DNA of 57,991 nucleotides from Rhodoferax sp. (GCA_031291295.1 JARLJI010000135.1:1-57991), one strand, 5' to 3'. Counted from the first letter of the stretch, positions 17,951 to 28,097 are shown. The notes: generated from the letters alone by a model not told the origin. Program-made: numbers and translations.

Positions 17951-20900
17951 ATGAAAACGAAAGCAACTCTGATTCTCCGCGCCGTGCTTTGCATTGCGTT
18001 TGCGCTGCTGGCCGTCTCCAATACGCCGGCGGCGACAACCCAAATTTCCAGCGTCCCCTTGGCGACCAGCAGTTCAACGGCGGCCAAACCCAATATCTTT
18101 TACGTGCTTGATGATTCAGGGAGCATGGCCTGGAATTATCTGCCCGATTGGGCGAACACTGATTACAGCGTCAACAACTACAACAACACTATCACCAGTG
18201 GCCCAGTGTTTCAAAACAATGGCTATAACGGGCTTGCCTACAATCCGGCGACCACCTATACCCCTCCCGTAACCTATGCCAATGTTTCTTATACGAGCAT
18301 GACATCGGCCAACACCAGCACTTGGTCAAAGGTGCCCATCGATGGGTTTGGAGTTCAATCCACGGGCACCTCCAATTTGGTCGGCAAGGCATCCTATTAC
18401 ACCTTTATCGCGGGTGAATATTGCGCGGATCGACATCAGACCACCTGTGTTCCCCAATCCGCTCCGTCTGCCAGCTATCCCTACCCTGCTTATCTGCGCT
18501 GGTGCACGGACAGCACTCTGACTGTCTGCCAGGCCATCCAGTTCAACACGGCGCCGACAGGCGGTTCAACCTACATGTATGCCCGCTACCCCGGGTACGG
18601 GACCAATGTTTCTTCGACCACTACCCTGAAGGTGAGTGGAAGCACTTCAACCTCGGTCGGCAGCATCATGGTCAACGGGCTGCAGATCCTGTCCGCCGCA
18701 ACAACGGCTGCAACGTCGAGCACGACAGTCGCCAGCGCCATCGTCACGAATATCAACAAATGCACCAGTGCCACAACCGGCAATTGCACGGTGGCAGGCT
18801 ACAGTGCCACAAGCAGCAGCGGCACCGTGACAATTACCGCGCCGGCGTCCCTGGGAGCGATCACTTACACGCCAGTGGTGAGTCAATCCGGCACCATGAC
18901 GATCACCGCGAAGGCATTCTCTGGCGGCAGCAGCCAGGTGCCAGGCTCCAACTTGCTGACCACCATCACGTCGACGACCACCAGTTACCCCTACCCCGGG
19001 ACCTCGACCAAGGCCAGCACGCGCACTGACTGCGCAGGCACCACCTGCACCTATGCCGAGGAAATGACCAATTACGCCAACTGGTATGCGTACTACCAGA
19101 CGCGCATGCAGATGGTCAAGAGCGCCGCGACGCTGGCCTTTTCGGCGCTAACGACTAGTTATCGAATTGGTTACATGAGCATCAACAACAACACCGGTAC
19201 CGATTTTCTGAATATTTCCGATATCACGACGGGCAGTACCGGTCAAATGGCGGCCTGGTATGCCAAATTCACGGCCGCAACGCCTAATAATGGAACGGAC
19301 ACCCGGATGGCGCTGTCCACGGCGGGGCAATACTATGCCGGCAAGCGTTACAACACCAAGATCAATGGCACGACGGCGAATGATCCGATGCAGTACTCCT
19401 GCCAGCGCAACTATACGATTTTGTCGACCGACGGTTACTGGAATGAAGGCAATACAACTACCACCGCAACCGATACACCCGTGCCTGCGAACGCTCCCAA
19501 TTCCTACAACAGTACACTCAGCGGCATCGTCACGCTCAGCGCCAGTGGCACCGGCAGCGACCTTGGTGATCAAGACGGTGGTTCGACGACCTTGCCCTAC
19601 TCCGAGGGGAGTACCAAGACGTACAACACCATGGCGGACATCGCTTACTACTATCACAACACCGACATCCGCGACCCCAGTTTAAAAAACAACTGTATCA
19701 ACAGCACCAGCACCTGCACCGCCGCCAATGACGTGTCGGCCGGGACGCAGAATATGTCCACCAGCACCATGGGCCTGGGGGATTCAGGCTTCATGCAATA
19801 CCAGCGCGGCTACGCAGCGGCAACGAGCGGCGACTATTTCAACGTGGTGTCAGGTAATACAGCCGTGATCAGCAGCACCACGCCATCGACCAACGTATGC
19901 AACTGGCAGGCGGCCGGGACGGTATGCAGCTGGCCGGTACCCGTGAGCAATCAGCAAACTGCGATCGACGACCTCTGGCACACCGCGGTGAATGGGCATG
20001 GCACCTACTACAGCGCCCAGAACCCCGTCGACGTCAAAAACGGCATGACCAACTTTTTGTCAACGATCACCGCCACGCTGGGGAGCTCGGCCGCGGCCAC
20101 GGTCAGTTCCCCCAATTTGACGACGGGCAGCAATTCCCAGTACCAGGCCACGTTCGTGTCGCAATACTGGTATGGCGAACTGGCCGAGTACGCCCTCAAT
20201 CCGGTCACGGGCGTCCAGTCGACCTACGCCGCCTGGTCGGAGTCGGGAATCGTGAAGGCCAGCGCCACGGCCAACACGACGCCGTTGCTGGACAATCTGG
20301 CCTACACCTCCCGCAACATTTACACCTACGACGCCACCAAGAGCTCCGGCAGCCTGACTTCTTTTACCTGGGCCTCCCTGTCGCCGACGGTGCAGGGGTA
20401 CTTTCAAATCGCCGCGATATCAGGCTCTGCGAGCCCTCCAGCGCTCTCCCAGTTGACGACCGGGAATGTCAACCTGCTTCCCGCGGCCGCGCAGGTCAAC
20501 AGTTCGGCGGAAGGCACCACCAATGGAGCCGGTGGCGCGAACCTTGTCGCGTATCTGAGTGGCGACCGGGCCAATGAGGCGCCGGCTGGCGGCTCCTACT
20601 ATCGCCAGCGCTTGCATGTTCTTGGCGATATTGTCGACTCTCAGCCGGTCTATGTAGCGGCACCCTCGTTCAGCTACACCGACCCCGGTTATGCCGCATT
20701 CCAGTCCAGCCAAAGCAGCCGCACGGGCATGCTCTACGTGGGAGCCAACGACGGCATGCTGCATGGTTTCAACGGCAGTACCGGCGCCGAGACTTGGGAC
20801 TACATCCCCTCCATGGTGCTACCCAACATGTACCAGCTGGCCGACATGAACTATGCAACCCAGCACGCCTTCTTCGTCGACGGATCGCCGGTATCGAGCG

Positions 20901-22141
20901 ATGTCTGCGTCGCCAACTGCACCTCCAGCACGACAGCCAGTTGGCGCACCATCCTGGTCGGCGGGCTGGGCGCCGGCGGACGCGGCTATTACGCGCTGGA
21001 CGTGACCAACCCCAGCACGCCCGCGCTGCTCTGGGAGTTCACCTACGACACCACTAAAAGTGGCATCGGCCACTACATCACCGATCAGGATCTGGGCCTC
21101 TCGTTTGGCACTCCCGTCATCACCAAGCTGTCGGATGGAACCTGGGCGGTGTTGGTGACATCGGGGTACAACAATGTGTCGCCCGGAACCGGCAATGGCA
21201 TTGTCTGGGTTCTCAATGCCCAGACCGGCGCCATCATCAAGAAAATCAATACCGGCGTTGGCAGCACCGGTACGCCAAGCGGTCTCGCACAAATCAGCGC
21301 CTACACGCCCAACGGCGCAATCAACAACACGGCATCGTTCGTGTACGGCGGGGATTTGAACGGTAACCTCTGGCGCATGAACATCAGCGGCCTGACCGCA
21401 ACGGGCGGCACGGTGATCACGCAATTGCTGACGACGCTGCAAGACCCCAGCAATAACCCGCAACCCATCACGATAACGCCTCAATTGGGCAACACCAATG
21501 GCAACGTGGTGGTCTACATGGGCACAGGGCAATACCTGGGCGGAAACGACCCCACCTCCACGCAAGTCCAGTCCCTCTATGCGATCAAGGACCCGCTGAC
21601 GGTCACGGCGTCGCCCCTTGTCACCCCCGTTTACGGCAATCCCCACAACAACACCTGTGCGAGCGGACTCTCCATCAATTGTTTTGTGAAGAATACTCTG
21701 ACCGATACCAGCGGGGTCATCACAGTCAGCAGCAGCGTGACCCCGAATTTCAGCACCATGAATGGATGGTTCGAGGATCTGCCGGAGTCCGGCGCGCGCA
21801 TTAGCACGAATCTCCAGTTGCAGCTGGGCATTCTTTCGGCGACTGTCAATATTCCGGGGGCGTCGTCGTCGGCTTGCAGCGCGGGCGGGACAAGCTACCC
21901 GATCAACTCTACCGCCGCCGCAGGACTGGCGCTGCCAGGCTTCACAAATGTCGGCGCCTACTTTTCAGTGGGTGGCACGATGGCCCTGGGCAATGCCTCC
22001 ACGCTGTATGAGACGTCCAACGGCACGGTGATTGCCGTCACCACCCTGAAAAATGGCCAGGTCGTTTACACAAACCTGGGTAAAGGAACCCCAGGCAAAG
22101 GAACGCGGCGCATCTCATGGCGTGAGCTGATGACAAACTGA
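17951..22141 (+). CDS. pilY1: Type IV pilus tip adhesin / assembly factor PilY1
   Basis: 1396 residues with a signal peptide (cut near NTPAAT, ~28). The N-terminal domain has the von Willebrand A start NIFYVLDDSGSM, with a MIDAS-type DxSxS at ~55-60. The long Ser/Thr-rich middle is the variable part. The C-terminal PilY beta-propeller begins about residue 880 (LHVLGDIVDSQPVYVA) and contains GMLYVGANDGMLHGF, VGGLGAGGRGYYALDVTNP and YGGDLNGNLWRMN, the last an EF-hand-like calcium loop used to control retraction in known PilY1. It is last of the pilin operon, 46 bp after pilX. It acts at the pilus tip in adhesion and mechanosensing. Confidence 0.93.
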   Translation: MKTKATLILRAVLCIAFALLAVSNTPAATTQISSVPLATSSSTAAKPNIFYVLDDSGSMAWNYLPDWANTDYSVNNYNNTITSGPVFQNNGYNGLAYNPATTYTPPVTYANVSYTSMTSANTSTWSKVPIDGFGVQSTGTSNLVGKASYYTFIAGEYCADRHQTTCVPQSAPSASYPYPAYLRWCTDSTLTVCQAIQFNTAPTGGSTYMYARYPGYGTNVSSTTTLKVSGSTSTSVGSIMVNGLQILSAATTAATSSTTVASAIVTNINKCTSATTGNCTVAGYSATSSSGTVTITAPASLGAITYTPVVSQSGTMTITAKAFSGGSSQVPGSNLLTTITSTTTSYPYPGTSTKASTRTDCAGTTCTYAEEMTNYANWYAYYQTRMQMVKSAATLAFSALTTSYRIGYMSINNNTGTDFLNISDITTGSTGQMAAWYAKFTAATPNNGTDTRMALSTAGQYYAGKRYNTKINGTTANDPMQYSCQRNYTILSTDGYWNEGNTTTTATDTPVPANAPNSYNSTLSGIVTLSASGTGSDLGDQDGGSTTLPYSEGSTKTYNTMADIAYYYHNTDIRDPSLKNNCINSTSTCTAANDVSAGTQNMSTSTMGLGDSGFMQYQRGYAAATSGDYFNVVSGNTAVISSTTPSTNVCNWQAAGTVCSWPVPVSNQQTAIDDLWHTAVNGHGTYYSAQNPVDVKNGMTNFLSTITATLGSSAAATVSSPNLTTGSNSQYQATFVSQYWYGELAEYALNPVTGVQSTYAAWSESGIVKASATANTTPLLDNLAYTSRNIYTYDATKSSGSLTSFTWASLSPTVQGYFQIAAISGSASPPALSQLTTGNVNLLPAAAQVNSSAEGTTNGAGGANLVAYLSGDRANEAPAGGSYYRQRLHVLGDIVDSQPVYVAAPSFSYTDPGYAAFQSSQSSRTGMLYVGANDGMLHGFNGSTGAETWDYIPSMVLPNMYQLADMNYATQHAFFVDGSPVSSDVCVANCTSSTTASWRTILVGGLGAGGRGYYALDVTNPSTPALLWEFTYDTTKSGIGHYITDQDLGLSFGTPVITKLSDGTWAVLVTSGYNNVSPGTGNGIVWVLNAQTGAIIKKINTGVGSTGTPSGLAQISAYTPNGAINNTASFVYGGDLNGNLWRMNISGLTATGGTVITQLLTTLQDPSNNPQPITITPQLGNTNGNVVVYMGTGQYLGGNDPTSTQVQSLYAIKDPLTVTASPLVTPVYGNPHNNTCASGLSINCFVKNTLTDTSGVITVSSSVTPNFSTMNGWFEDLPESGARISTNLQLQLGILSATVNIPGASSSACSAGGTSYPINSTAAAGLALPGFTNVGAYFSVGGTMALGNASTLYETSNGTVIAVTTLKNGQVVYTNLGKGTPGKGTRRISWRELMTN

Positions 22142-22174
22142 CCATGACAATGCTGAGGGTGCGCCACCGCGCCC

Positions 22175-22540
22175 TCACGTAATCGCAAACGCCAGCACCA
22201 CCGCGCCCAGCGCCAGCAGCCCCAGGCCCACGATGAACACCACTTCGGCGCGGCTCTCCAGCCGTCCGTTCGCGTGGCCGCCGCGAATCGACATGAACGA
22301 CAAGAGCGCACTGGCCAGGAACACCACGGCGTCCACGGCCAGCAGTTTGTCGATCACCATGCGCGCGTCGCCGCCGGGGCCCAGGTGGCCGATGGAGAGC
22401 ACGGTCATGCACACGCCCACCATCGTCGCCGAGGTGGGCAGGATGTGCGTGGAGAGTCCGCCCAGCGGGGAGCGCAGCAGGCGCTGCGCGTGTTGTGCGT
22501 GCGGGGCTTCGTCGTGATCAGGCGCCAGCGGTGGCGTCAC
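22175..22540 (-). CDS. Small inner-membrane protein of unknown function
   Basis: 121 residues from a GTG start that overlaps the preceding gene's stop by 4 bp (GTGA). Three hydrophobic stretches: around THILPTSATMVGVCMTVLSI, LLAVDAVVFLASALLSFMSI and VVFIVGLGLLALGAVVLAFA. The His/Asp-rich N-terminus is cytoplasmic or disordered. I do not recognise a named family. The overlap with the secreted protein gene upstream implies joint expression. Confidence 0.65.
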   Translation of the reverse strand: MTPPLAPDHDEAPHAQHAQRLLRSPLGGLSTHILPTSATMVGVCMTVLSIGHLGPGGDARMVIDKLLAVDAVVFLASALLSFMSIRGGHANGRLESRAEVVFIVGLGLLALGAVVLAFAIT

Positions 22541-22983
22541 GAAGCCGACTCATCCGTCCCGGCGGGCCACAAAAACAGGTGCCGGGCCGGCTGATGGCCG
22601 ACCATGACCTTTTGCTGCAGTGTCTTGCCGTCCAGGCTCGCCTGGACCGTGTAGGGGCCGGGGTTCAGCCGGGCCAGCAGGAAGGGTCCGCCCGAGGTGG
22701 TCTGCAGCACGGTATGGCCCTTGGCGTCACGCACGGTGACGTTGACGTCGGCCGCGTAGTCGGACCTGGCCTTGTCTTTGATCGCGAACTCGAGCGTCAG
22801 CGGCCAGTGCCGGGCCTCGGACTGGATCGCGGCGGCCTCGCCGTCGCCAATGCCGCCACTCATGACCTCGATTCCGTCGATCTTTTGCATCGGCGGCGCG
22901 CCAGCGGCCTGGGCCGATGCCATGCCGAACAGGGCCGCTCCCAGGGCGGCCACCGCCGCGGCTTGGCGAATGCTTGCTTTCAT
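22537..22983 (-). CDS. Exported carboxypeptidase-regulatory-like domain protein
   Basis: 148 residues. The signal peptide MKASIRQAAAVAALGAALFG ends near AQAAG. The mature part has VNVTVRDAKGHTVLQTTSGG and LARLNPGPYTVQASLDGKTL, the repeat pattern of the beta-sandwich carboxypeptidase regulatory-like (CarboxypepD_reg) fold. AAGGAGAAATGAC before ATG 22983 is a strong ribosome site and decides the start over a longer frame. Periplasmic, function unknown. Coupled to the following membrane protein gene. Confidence 0.72.
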   Translation of the reverse strand: MKASIRQAAAVAALGAALFGMASAQAAGAPPMQKIDGIEVMSGGIGDGEAAAIQSEARHWPLTLEFAIKDKARSDYAADVNVTVRDAKGHTVLQTTSGGPFLLARLNPGPYTVQASLDGKTLQQKVMVGHQPARHLFLWPAGTDESAS

Positions 22984-23163
22984 GTCATTTCTCCTTGAAG
23001 ACGGTGCAGGCGGAAAAATGGACCCGGCCACCTGCGATCACCGGGAAGTCATCGCCTGGTCTGCGCTGTGGCGCAGCCGGTACTAGAGAGGATGACGCCC
23101 GCGGCTTAAACGAGACTTAAGGCACGGGGTGTGCCGCACAGGCGTCCGCGTATTATTCGCCGC

Positions 23164-24513
23164 ATGAATCCCGACTTGACCCGCGCCAGCGCAGCGCCCG
23201 CCACCGCCGCCAAACCCTCCTGGATCGACACGCTCAAGGTTTACCGCGAGGCCCCCACGCTGCGCATGCTGCTGCTCGGGTTTTCCGCCGGCCTGCCGCT
23301 GCTGCTGGTGCTGGGCACGCTGAGTTTCTGGCTGCGCGAGGCGGGCATCGACCGCACCACCATCGGCTACCTGAGCTGGGTCGGGCTGGCCTACGGCTTC
23401 AAGTGGGTCTGGGCGCCGCTGGTGGACCGCCTGCCGATCCCGCTGCTCACACGCTGGCTGGGGCGCCGGCGCAGCTGGCTGCTGCTGGCGCAGGCGGTGG
23501 TGATGGCGGGCCTGGTGGGCATGTCGCTGAACGACCCGCGGATGGGGCTGGAGCCGGTGGTGTGGTGCGCGCTGATGGTGGCGTTCGGCTCGGCCACGCA
23601 GGATATTGCGCTGGACGCCTTTCGCATCGAGTCGGCCAGCATGGAGCGCCAGGCCGCGCTGGCGGCGACCTACCAGACCGGCTACCGGCTGGCCATGATC
23701 TGGGCTGGCGCCGGCGTGCTGTGGGTGGCAGCGCGCGCGGAAGTGGCAGGCACGGTGGGCTACCAGCAGGGCGCTTGGCACACGGCCTACCTGGTGATGG
23801 CCGCCTCGATGGCGCTGGGCATGGCCACCGTGCTGTTCTCGCCCGAGCCGCTGCCGCGCGTGCTGCCGCCCAGCAAGAACGCCGCCGAGTGGCTGCGCAG
23901 CGCGCTGGTGGAGCCGTTTGCCGACTTCGTGCGGCGCTACCGCTGGCAGGCCGCACTGATCCTGGCGCTGATTGCCATCTACCGCATCAGCGACGTCGTG
24001 ATGGGCATCATGGCGAATCCGTTTTACGTGGACATGGGCTACACCAAGGACGAGGTGGCGGCCGTGACCAAGGTCTTCGGCGTGATCATGACGCTGGCGG
24101 GCGCCTTCGTGGGCGGCGCCATGTCGGTGCGCTGGGGCGTGATGCGCGTGCTGATGCTGGGCGCGATTTTGAGCGCTGCGAGCAACCTGCTGTTTGCCTG
24201 GCTCGCCTCGCGCGGGCACGACCTGACGGCGCTGATCGCCGTGATCTCGGCCGATAACCTGTCCAGCGGCATCGCCTCGGCGGCCTTCATCGCCTACCTG
24301 TCGTCGCTGACCAACGTGAACTACTCGGCCACGCAGTACGCGCTGTTCAGCTCCATGATGCTGCTGCTGCCGAAGTTCCTGGCCGGCTACTCGGGGCGCT
24401 ATGTGGATGCCTTTGGCTACTCGCAGTTTTTCACGATGACCGCGATGCTGGGCGTGCCGGTGCTGTTGCTGGTCTGGCTCGCTTCAAGAGTCAAAATGGT
24501 GCCTAGCCCTTGA
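23164..24513 (+). CDS. ampG: AmpG-like MFS permease (muropeptide uptake)
   Basis: 449 residues with about 12 membrane helices. LGFSAGLPLLLVLGTLSFWL, the first-helix AmpG signature, is followed by FKWVWAPLVDRLPIPLLTRW, GRRRSWLLLAQ and FGSATQDIALDAFRIE. AmpG imports anhydromuropeptides from wall turnover, which links to recycling and beta-lactamase induction. A GTG at 23131 could extend it by 11 residues but the ATG fits better. Its stop codon lies within a dispersed repeat shared with the convergent ligase gene. Confidence 0.86.
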   Translation: MNPDLTRASAAPATAAKPSWIDTLKVYREAPTLRMLLLGFSAGLPLLLVLGTLSFWLREAGIDRTTIGYLSWVGLAYGFKWVWAPLVDRLPIPLLTRWLGRRRSWLLLAQAVVMAGLVGMSLNDPRMGLEPVVWCALMVAFGSATQDIALDAFRIESASMERQAALAATYQTGYRLAMIWAGAGVLWVAARAEVAGTVGYQQGAWHTAYLVMAASMALGMATVLFSPEPLPRVLPPSKNAAEWLRSALVEPFADFVRRYRWQAALILALIAIYRISDVVMGIMANPFYVDMGYTKDEVAAVTKVFGVIMTLAGAFVGGAMSVRWGVMRVLMLGAILSAASNLLFAWLASRGHDLTALIAVISADNLSSGIASAAFIAYLSSLTNVNYSATQYALFSSMMLLLPKFLAGYSGRYVDAFGYSQFFTMTAMLGVPVLLLVWLASRVKMVPSP

Positions 24514-24548
24514 CGCATCTGCACCATGCGCTATCTATCCGATAGCAA
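24501..24548 (+). repeat. Dispersed ~49-bp repeat, copy F (between convergent stops)
   Basis: GCC-TAGCCCTT ... CATCTGCACC ... GCTATC-TATCC-GATAGC. It contains the stop codon of ampG (24511-24513) on the plus strand and the stop codon of the acyl-CoA ligase (24531-24533) on the minus strand, so both genes end inside the repeat. Confidence 0.72.
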
Positions 24549-26042
24549 CTGATGGGCCAGTTGCTGCTTTTGCACCTTGCCCAGCGCGGTCTTGGGCAAG
24601 GCCGGCAGCGCCAGCCAGCGGCGCGGCTGCTTGTAGCGGGCAATGCGCGCATGCAGGAAGTCGCGCAGGGTTTGCTCCCAGTTTGATAGCTCATTGTCCA
24701 TGTCCGGCAAGGGCTGCGGCCGCAAAACAACCACCGCCACGGCAATTTCGCCCCACTGCGCGTCGGGCTGCCCGAGCACCGCGCACTCGGCCACCAGCGG
24801 GTGGCCGGCCAGCAGCTGCTCGATCTCGGCGGGGTAGATGTTTTCGCCGCCCGAAATGATCAGGTCCTTGGCGCGGCCAACGATGGTGTAGCTGCCATCC
24901 GCTGCCTGGCGCGCGAGATCGCCGCTGTGGAACCAGCCGTCATCGTCCAGCGCGCGCTGCTGCGGCCAGTAGCGCGCAACCACATGGGGCGCACGCAGCA
25001 GCACCTCGCCCACCTCGGCCTCGGCGGTTGGCCGCGCAAGGCGCACCTCGACGCCGGGCGCGGGCCAGCCGCACGAACCCACATGGCTGAAGGCCTGCTT
25101 TGGTGCCAGCGCGATGGAGAACGGCCCGGTCTCGGTCGCGCCGTACACGTTGCACACGGGCACGCCGCGCGCGTGGAAGGCGGCGACCAGCGCCTCGGGC
25201 AGCGTGCTCGAGCCGGCCCAGACGGCGCGCAGGCACGACAGGTCGGCGGCGGCCCAGTCGGGGTGCTCGATCAGTGCCTTCATCGTCGCGGGCACCTGCA
25301 GGGTCAAGGTGGGCCGGTCCTGCGCAAAAGATGCCAGCGTTGCGCCGGCGTCGAAGCGCGCATGCAGGATGACGGCGGCGCCCGCGCACAGCGCCGGCAG
25401 GGTCTGGATGCACAGGCCACCCACATGGAACAGCGGCAGCACGGTTGCTATCAAATCTGAAGCTGTCAGCGCTTGCACATCAATGGCTGCAGCCATATTT
25501 GCCATCAAATTCGCCTGCGTGTGCAACGCGCCCCTGGGCTGTCCGGTGGTGCCCGAGGTGTAGACCAGCAGGGCCGGCGCGGCGGGGTCCGCGTGCACGG
25601 GCGCGGCCGGCAACGCGCCGGGGGCGGCCAGCGTCTGCAGCGCATGGGCCGGCAGGCCATGCTGCAGCGCCAGCGCGGCGGCGGCCGCGGCCCAGGTGGC
25701 GTCATGCACCAGGCAGCGCGGTGTGCAGTCGGCCAGCACGGCCGACCACTCGGGCGGCGCCAGCCGGTAGTTGAGCGGCACCAGGATGGCGCCCAGGCGT
25801 GCCAGCGCGAACAGCAGCACGATCTGGTCGGCCTGGTTCAGGCCCAGGTACGCCACGCGGTCGCCGGGACACACGCCCCACGCGTGCCACAGCCGGGATG
25901 CCGCATGCCCGGTGCGGCGCGCCAAATCACCATAGCTGAGGTCGTGCCGGGAATCGGGCCCGATGGCGCGAAGGGCCAGCGCGTGGGGACGCTCGCGCGC
26001 ATGGCGGGCCAGGATGTCGTCCAGAACGGAATTGGTTTGCAT
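24531..26042 (-). CDS. Class I AMP-dependent acyl-CoA synthetase
   Basis: 503 residues of the ANL superfamily. It activates a carboxylic acid as acyl-AMP and passes it to CoA. LLVYTSGTTGQPRGALHT is the P-loop (~residue 160), LPLFHVGG the A4 region, NVYGATETGPF the A5 motif, WFHSGDLARQAADGSYTIVG the hinge Asp region, and GGENIYPAEIEQLL the C-terminal signature; the family Lys is in LPKTALGKVQKQQL. The substrate is unknown, with fatty, malonate or aromatic acids all possible. Stretches at 25447-25478, 24676-24710 and the 3' end look like fragments of the dispersed repeat in frame. Divergent from the response regulator. Confidence 0.9.
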   Translation of the reverse strand: MQTNSVLDDILARHARERPHALALRAIGPDSRHDLSYGDLARRTGHAASRLWHAWGVCPGDRVAYLGLNQADQIVLLFALARLGAILVPLNYRLAPPEWSAVLADCTPRCLVHDATWAAAAAALALQHGLPAHALQTLAAPGALPAAPVHADPAAPALLVYTSGTTGQPRGALHTQANLMANMAAAIDVQALTASDLIATVLPLFHVGGLCIQTLPALCAGAAVILHARFDAGATLASFAQDRPTLTLQVPATMKALIEHPDWAAADLSCLRAVWAGSSTLPEALVAAFHARGVPVCNVYGATETGPFSIALAPKQAFSHVGSCGWPAPGVEVRLARPTAEAEVGEVLLRAPHVVARYWPQQRALDDDGWFHSGDLARQAADGSYTIVGRAKDLIISGGENIYPAEIEQLLAGHPLVAECAVLGQPDAQWGEIAVAVVVLRPQPLPDMDNELSNWEQTLRDFLHARIARYKQPRRWLALPALPKTALGKVQKQQLAHQLLSDR

Positions 26043-26145
26043 TTACTTTACTTTACCGCCGCTTCAACGCGCCGTGATTGAGTGCCCGCACGATGGCCAG
26101 AACACATGGCGCCAACCGGCTCCGGTGAAGATTAAACTGCCACCC

Positions 26146-26850
26146 ATGAGTTCACAACTGTTGATGATTGAAGACGACGCCCGCCTGGCCAGCATGGTGT
26201 GCGAGTACCTGGGCCAATCGGGCTTCGAGGTGTCGCATGCGGGCGATGGGCTCGGCGGCCTGACGCGGCTGCAGGAACTCGCGCCCGATCTGGTGATTCT
26301 CGACCTGATGCTGCCCGACATCGATGGCCTGGAAGTGTGCCGGCGCATTCGCGCTTTGCCGGGCGACGTGGCGCAGGTGCCGGTGCTGATGCTGACGGCC
26401 AAGGGCGACCCGATGGACCGCATCATCGGGCTGGAGCTGGGCGCCGACGACTACCTGCCCAAGCCGTTCGAGCCGCGCGAGCTGCTGGCGCGCATCCGCG
26501 CCATCCTGCGCCGGCGCATCGACGGCGCGCAGCCCACAGCCAAGGTCATCCGTTTTGGCTCGCTGGAGATTGACCGTGATGCGCGCAGCGTCACGGTGGG
26601 CGGCCTGCCCACCGACCTGACGTCGTACCAGTTCGATCTGCTGGTGGCGCTGGCCGAGCGCGCCGGACGCGTGCTCAGCCGCGACCAGATCATGGAGGCC
26701 GTGCGCGGGCGCGAGCTGGAGGCGTTCGACCGCTCGATCGACGTGCACATGGGGCGCATCCGCGCGGCCATCGAAGTGGACGCGAAAAACCCGCGGCGCA
26801 TCCTGACGGTGCGCGGCGTCGGCTACGTGTTTGCCAAGCAGCAGGACTGA
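26146..26850 (+). CDS. OmpR/PhoB-family response regulator
   Basis: 234 residues. The receiver domain has the acidic pair IEDD (9-11), phospho-acceptor Asp53 in VILDLMLPDIDG, and the conserved Lys in LPKPFEP. The C-terminal winged helix covers ~135-230 (DLTSYQFDLLVALAERAGRV, IDVHMGRIRAAIE, TVRGVGYVFAK). It acts as a DNA-binding output regulator. The ATG at 26146 fits; the open frame extends upstream without family similarity. The sensor kinase follows 22 bp downstream. Confidence 0.93.
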   Translation: MSSQLLMIEDDARLASMVCEYLGQSGFEVSHAGDGLGGLTRLQELAPDLVILDLMLPDIDGLEVCRRIRALPGDVAQVPVLMLTAKGDPMDRIIGLELGADDYLPKPFEPRELLARIRAILRRRIDGAQPTAKVIRFGSLEIDRDARSVTVGGLPTDLTSYQFDLLVALAERAGRVLSRDQIMEAVRGRELEAFDRSIDVHMGRIRAAIEVDAKNPRRILTVRGVGYVFAKQQD

Positions 26851-26872
26851 CCCAAAGCACGGAGCGGTCCGC

Positions 26873-28075
26873 TTGCCCCTTTTCAACGCCCTCTCGCGCC
26901 GCCTGTACCTGCGCATCTGGCTCGCCGTGGTGGGCGGCGTGGCCGTGCTGACGCTGGTGGTGGGCTGGGCCTGGCAAATCTCCGAGGAGCACTACCGCGC
27001 GCCGCGCGAGCCGCGCGAGGTGGTGGTGCGCAACGCCGCGGGCGTGGTGATCGGCTCGGCCGAGGCCGAAGTGAGCCGCATGCCGGGGCAGGGCCTGGAG
27101 TTCATCGTCACGCTGGACAATGGGCAGACCCTGGCGCTGCAATTGCCGCCGCGCGGCAACCGGCCCGCGGGGCCGCCGCCCGCATGGACGCGCTCCCCCT
27201 TTGGTTTTGCGTGGCTGCTGGCGCTGGTCGGGCTGGCGGTGGCGCTCGGTGTGTACCCCATCGTGCGCCGTCTCACGCAGCGGCTCGAGTCGCTGCAGCG
27301 CGGTGTGCAGCGCTGGGGCGAGGGTGACCTTTCGGTGCGCGTGCCGGTGCAGGGCCATGACGAAGTGGCGGACCTGGCCGCACGCTTCAACCACGCGGCC
27401 GAGCGCGTCGAAACACTGGTGAAGTCGCACAAGTCGCTGCTGGCGAATGCCTCGCACGAGTTGCGCTCGCCGCTGACCCGTATCCGCATGGGGCTGGAGC
27501 TGATGGGCAGCACGCCTGGCGCAGCGTTCAAGGACGAGATTTCGCGCAACATCGGCGAGCTGGACCAGCTGATCGACGAAATCCTGCTGGCCAGCCGGCT
27601 CGATGCCCAGGAGGCCGACATCGGCACGGTCGAACAGGTGGACCTGACCGGCCTGGCGGCCGAAGAGTGCGCACGGGTGGGCCTGGAGCTCGACACCGGC
27701 CACGACGCCGAGAGCGGCGCCAGGGCCGTGACCGTGGGCGGCGTGCCCAAGCTGCTGCGCCGCGCCATCCGCAACCTGATTGAAAACGCGCGCCGCTATG
27801 GCACCGGCACCATCACGGTCAGCGTGCAGCGCGAGGGGCAGCGCGCCGTGCTGCGCGTCAGTGATCGCGGGCCCGGCGTGCCGGCCCAGCTGCGCGAGCG
27901 CATTTTCGAGCCGTTCTACCGCCTGCCGGGCGCCAGCGAGCGCGAGGGCGGTGTCGGCTTGGGGCTGGCGCTGGTGAAATCGATTGCGCAGCGCCATGGC
28001 GGCACGGTGCGCTGCGAGGACCGCTTGGGCGGCGGCGCCACCTTCGTGATGGACTTGCCGTCCCCCAATATGTAA
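26873..28075 (+). CDS. Two-component sensor histidine kinase
   Basis: 400 residues from TTG 26873, with GGAG 8 bp upstream. Two membrane helices (LRIWLAVVGGVAVLTLVVGW and FGFAWLLALVGLAVALGVYP) flank a short ~75-residue periplasmic sensor rich in Pro/Arg. Then come HAMP, a HisKA H-box ANASHELRSPLTRIRMGLEL, N-box NLIENARRYG, and G-boxes VSDRGPGVP and GGVGLGLALVKS, so it looks active. Architecture resembles RstB/CpxA-type kinases; the signal is unknown. Partner of the regulator at 26146. Confidence 0.92.
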   Translation: MPLFNALSRRLYLRIWLAVVGGVAVLTLVVGWAWQISEEHYRAPREPREVVVRNAAGVVIGSAEAEVSRMPGQGLEFIVTLDNGQTLALQLPPRGNRPAGPPPAWTRSPFGFAWLLALVGLAVALGVYPIVRRLTQRLESLQRGVQRWGEGDLSVRVPVQGHDEVADLAARFNHAAERVETLVKSHKSLLANASHELRSPLTRIRMGLELMGSTPGAAFKDEISRNIGELDQLIDEILLASRLDAQEADIGTVEQVDLTGLAAEECARVGLELDTGHDAESGARAVTVGGVPKLLRRAIRNLIENARRYGTGTITVSVQREGQRAVLRVSDRGPGVPAQLRERIFEPFYRLPGASEREGGVGLGLALVKSIAQRHGGTVRCEDRLGGGATFVMDLPSPNM

Positions 28076-28097
28076 CAGCACGACCCTCCCGGAACTG

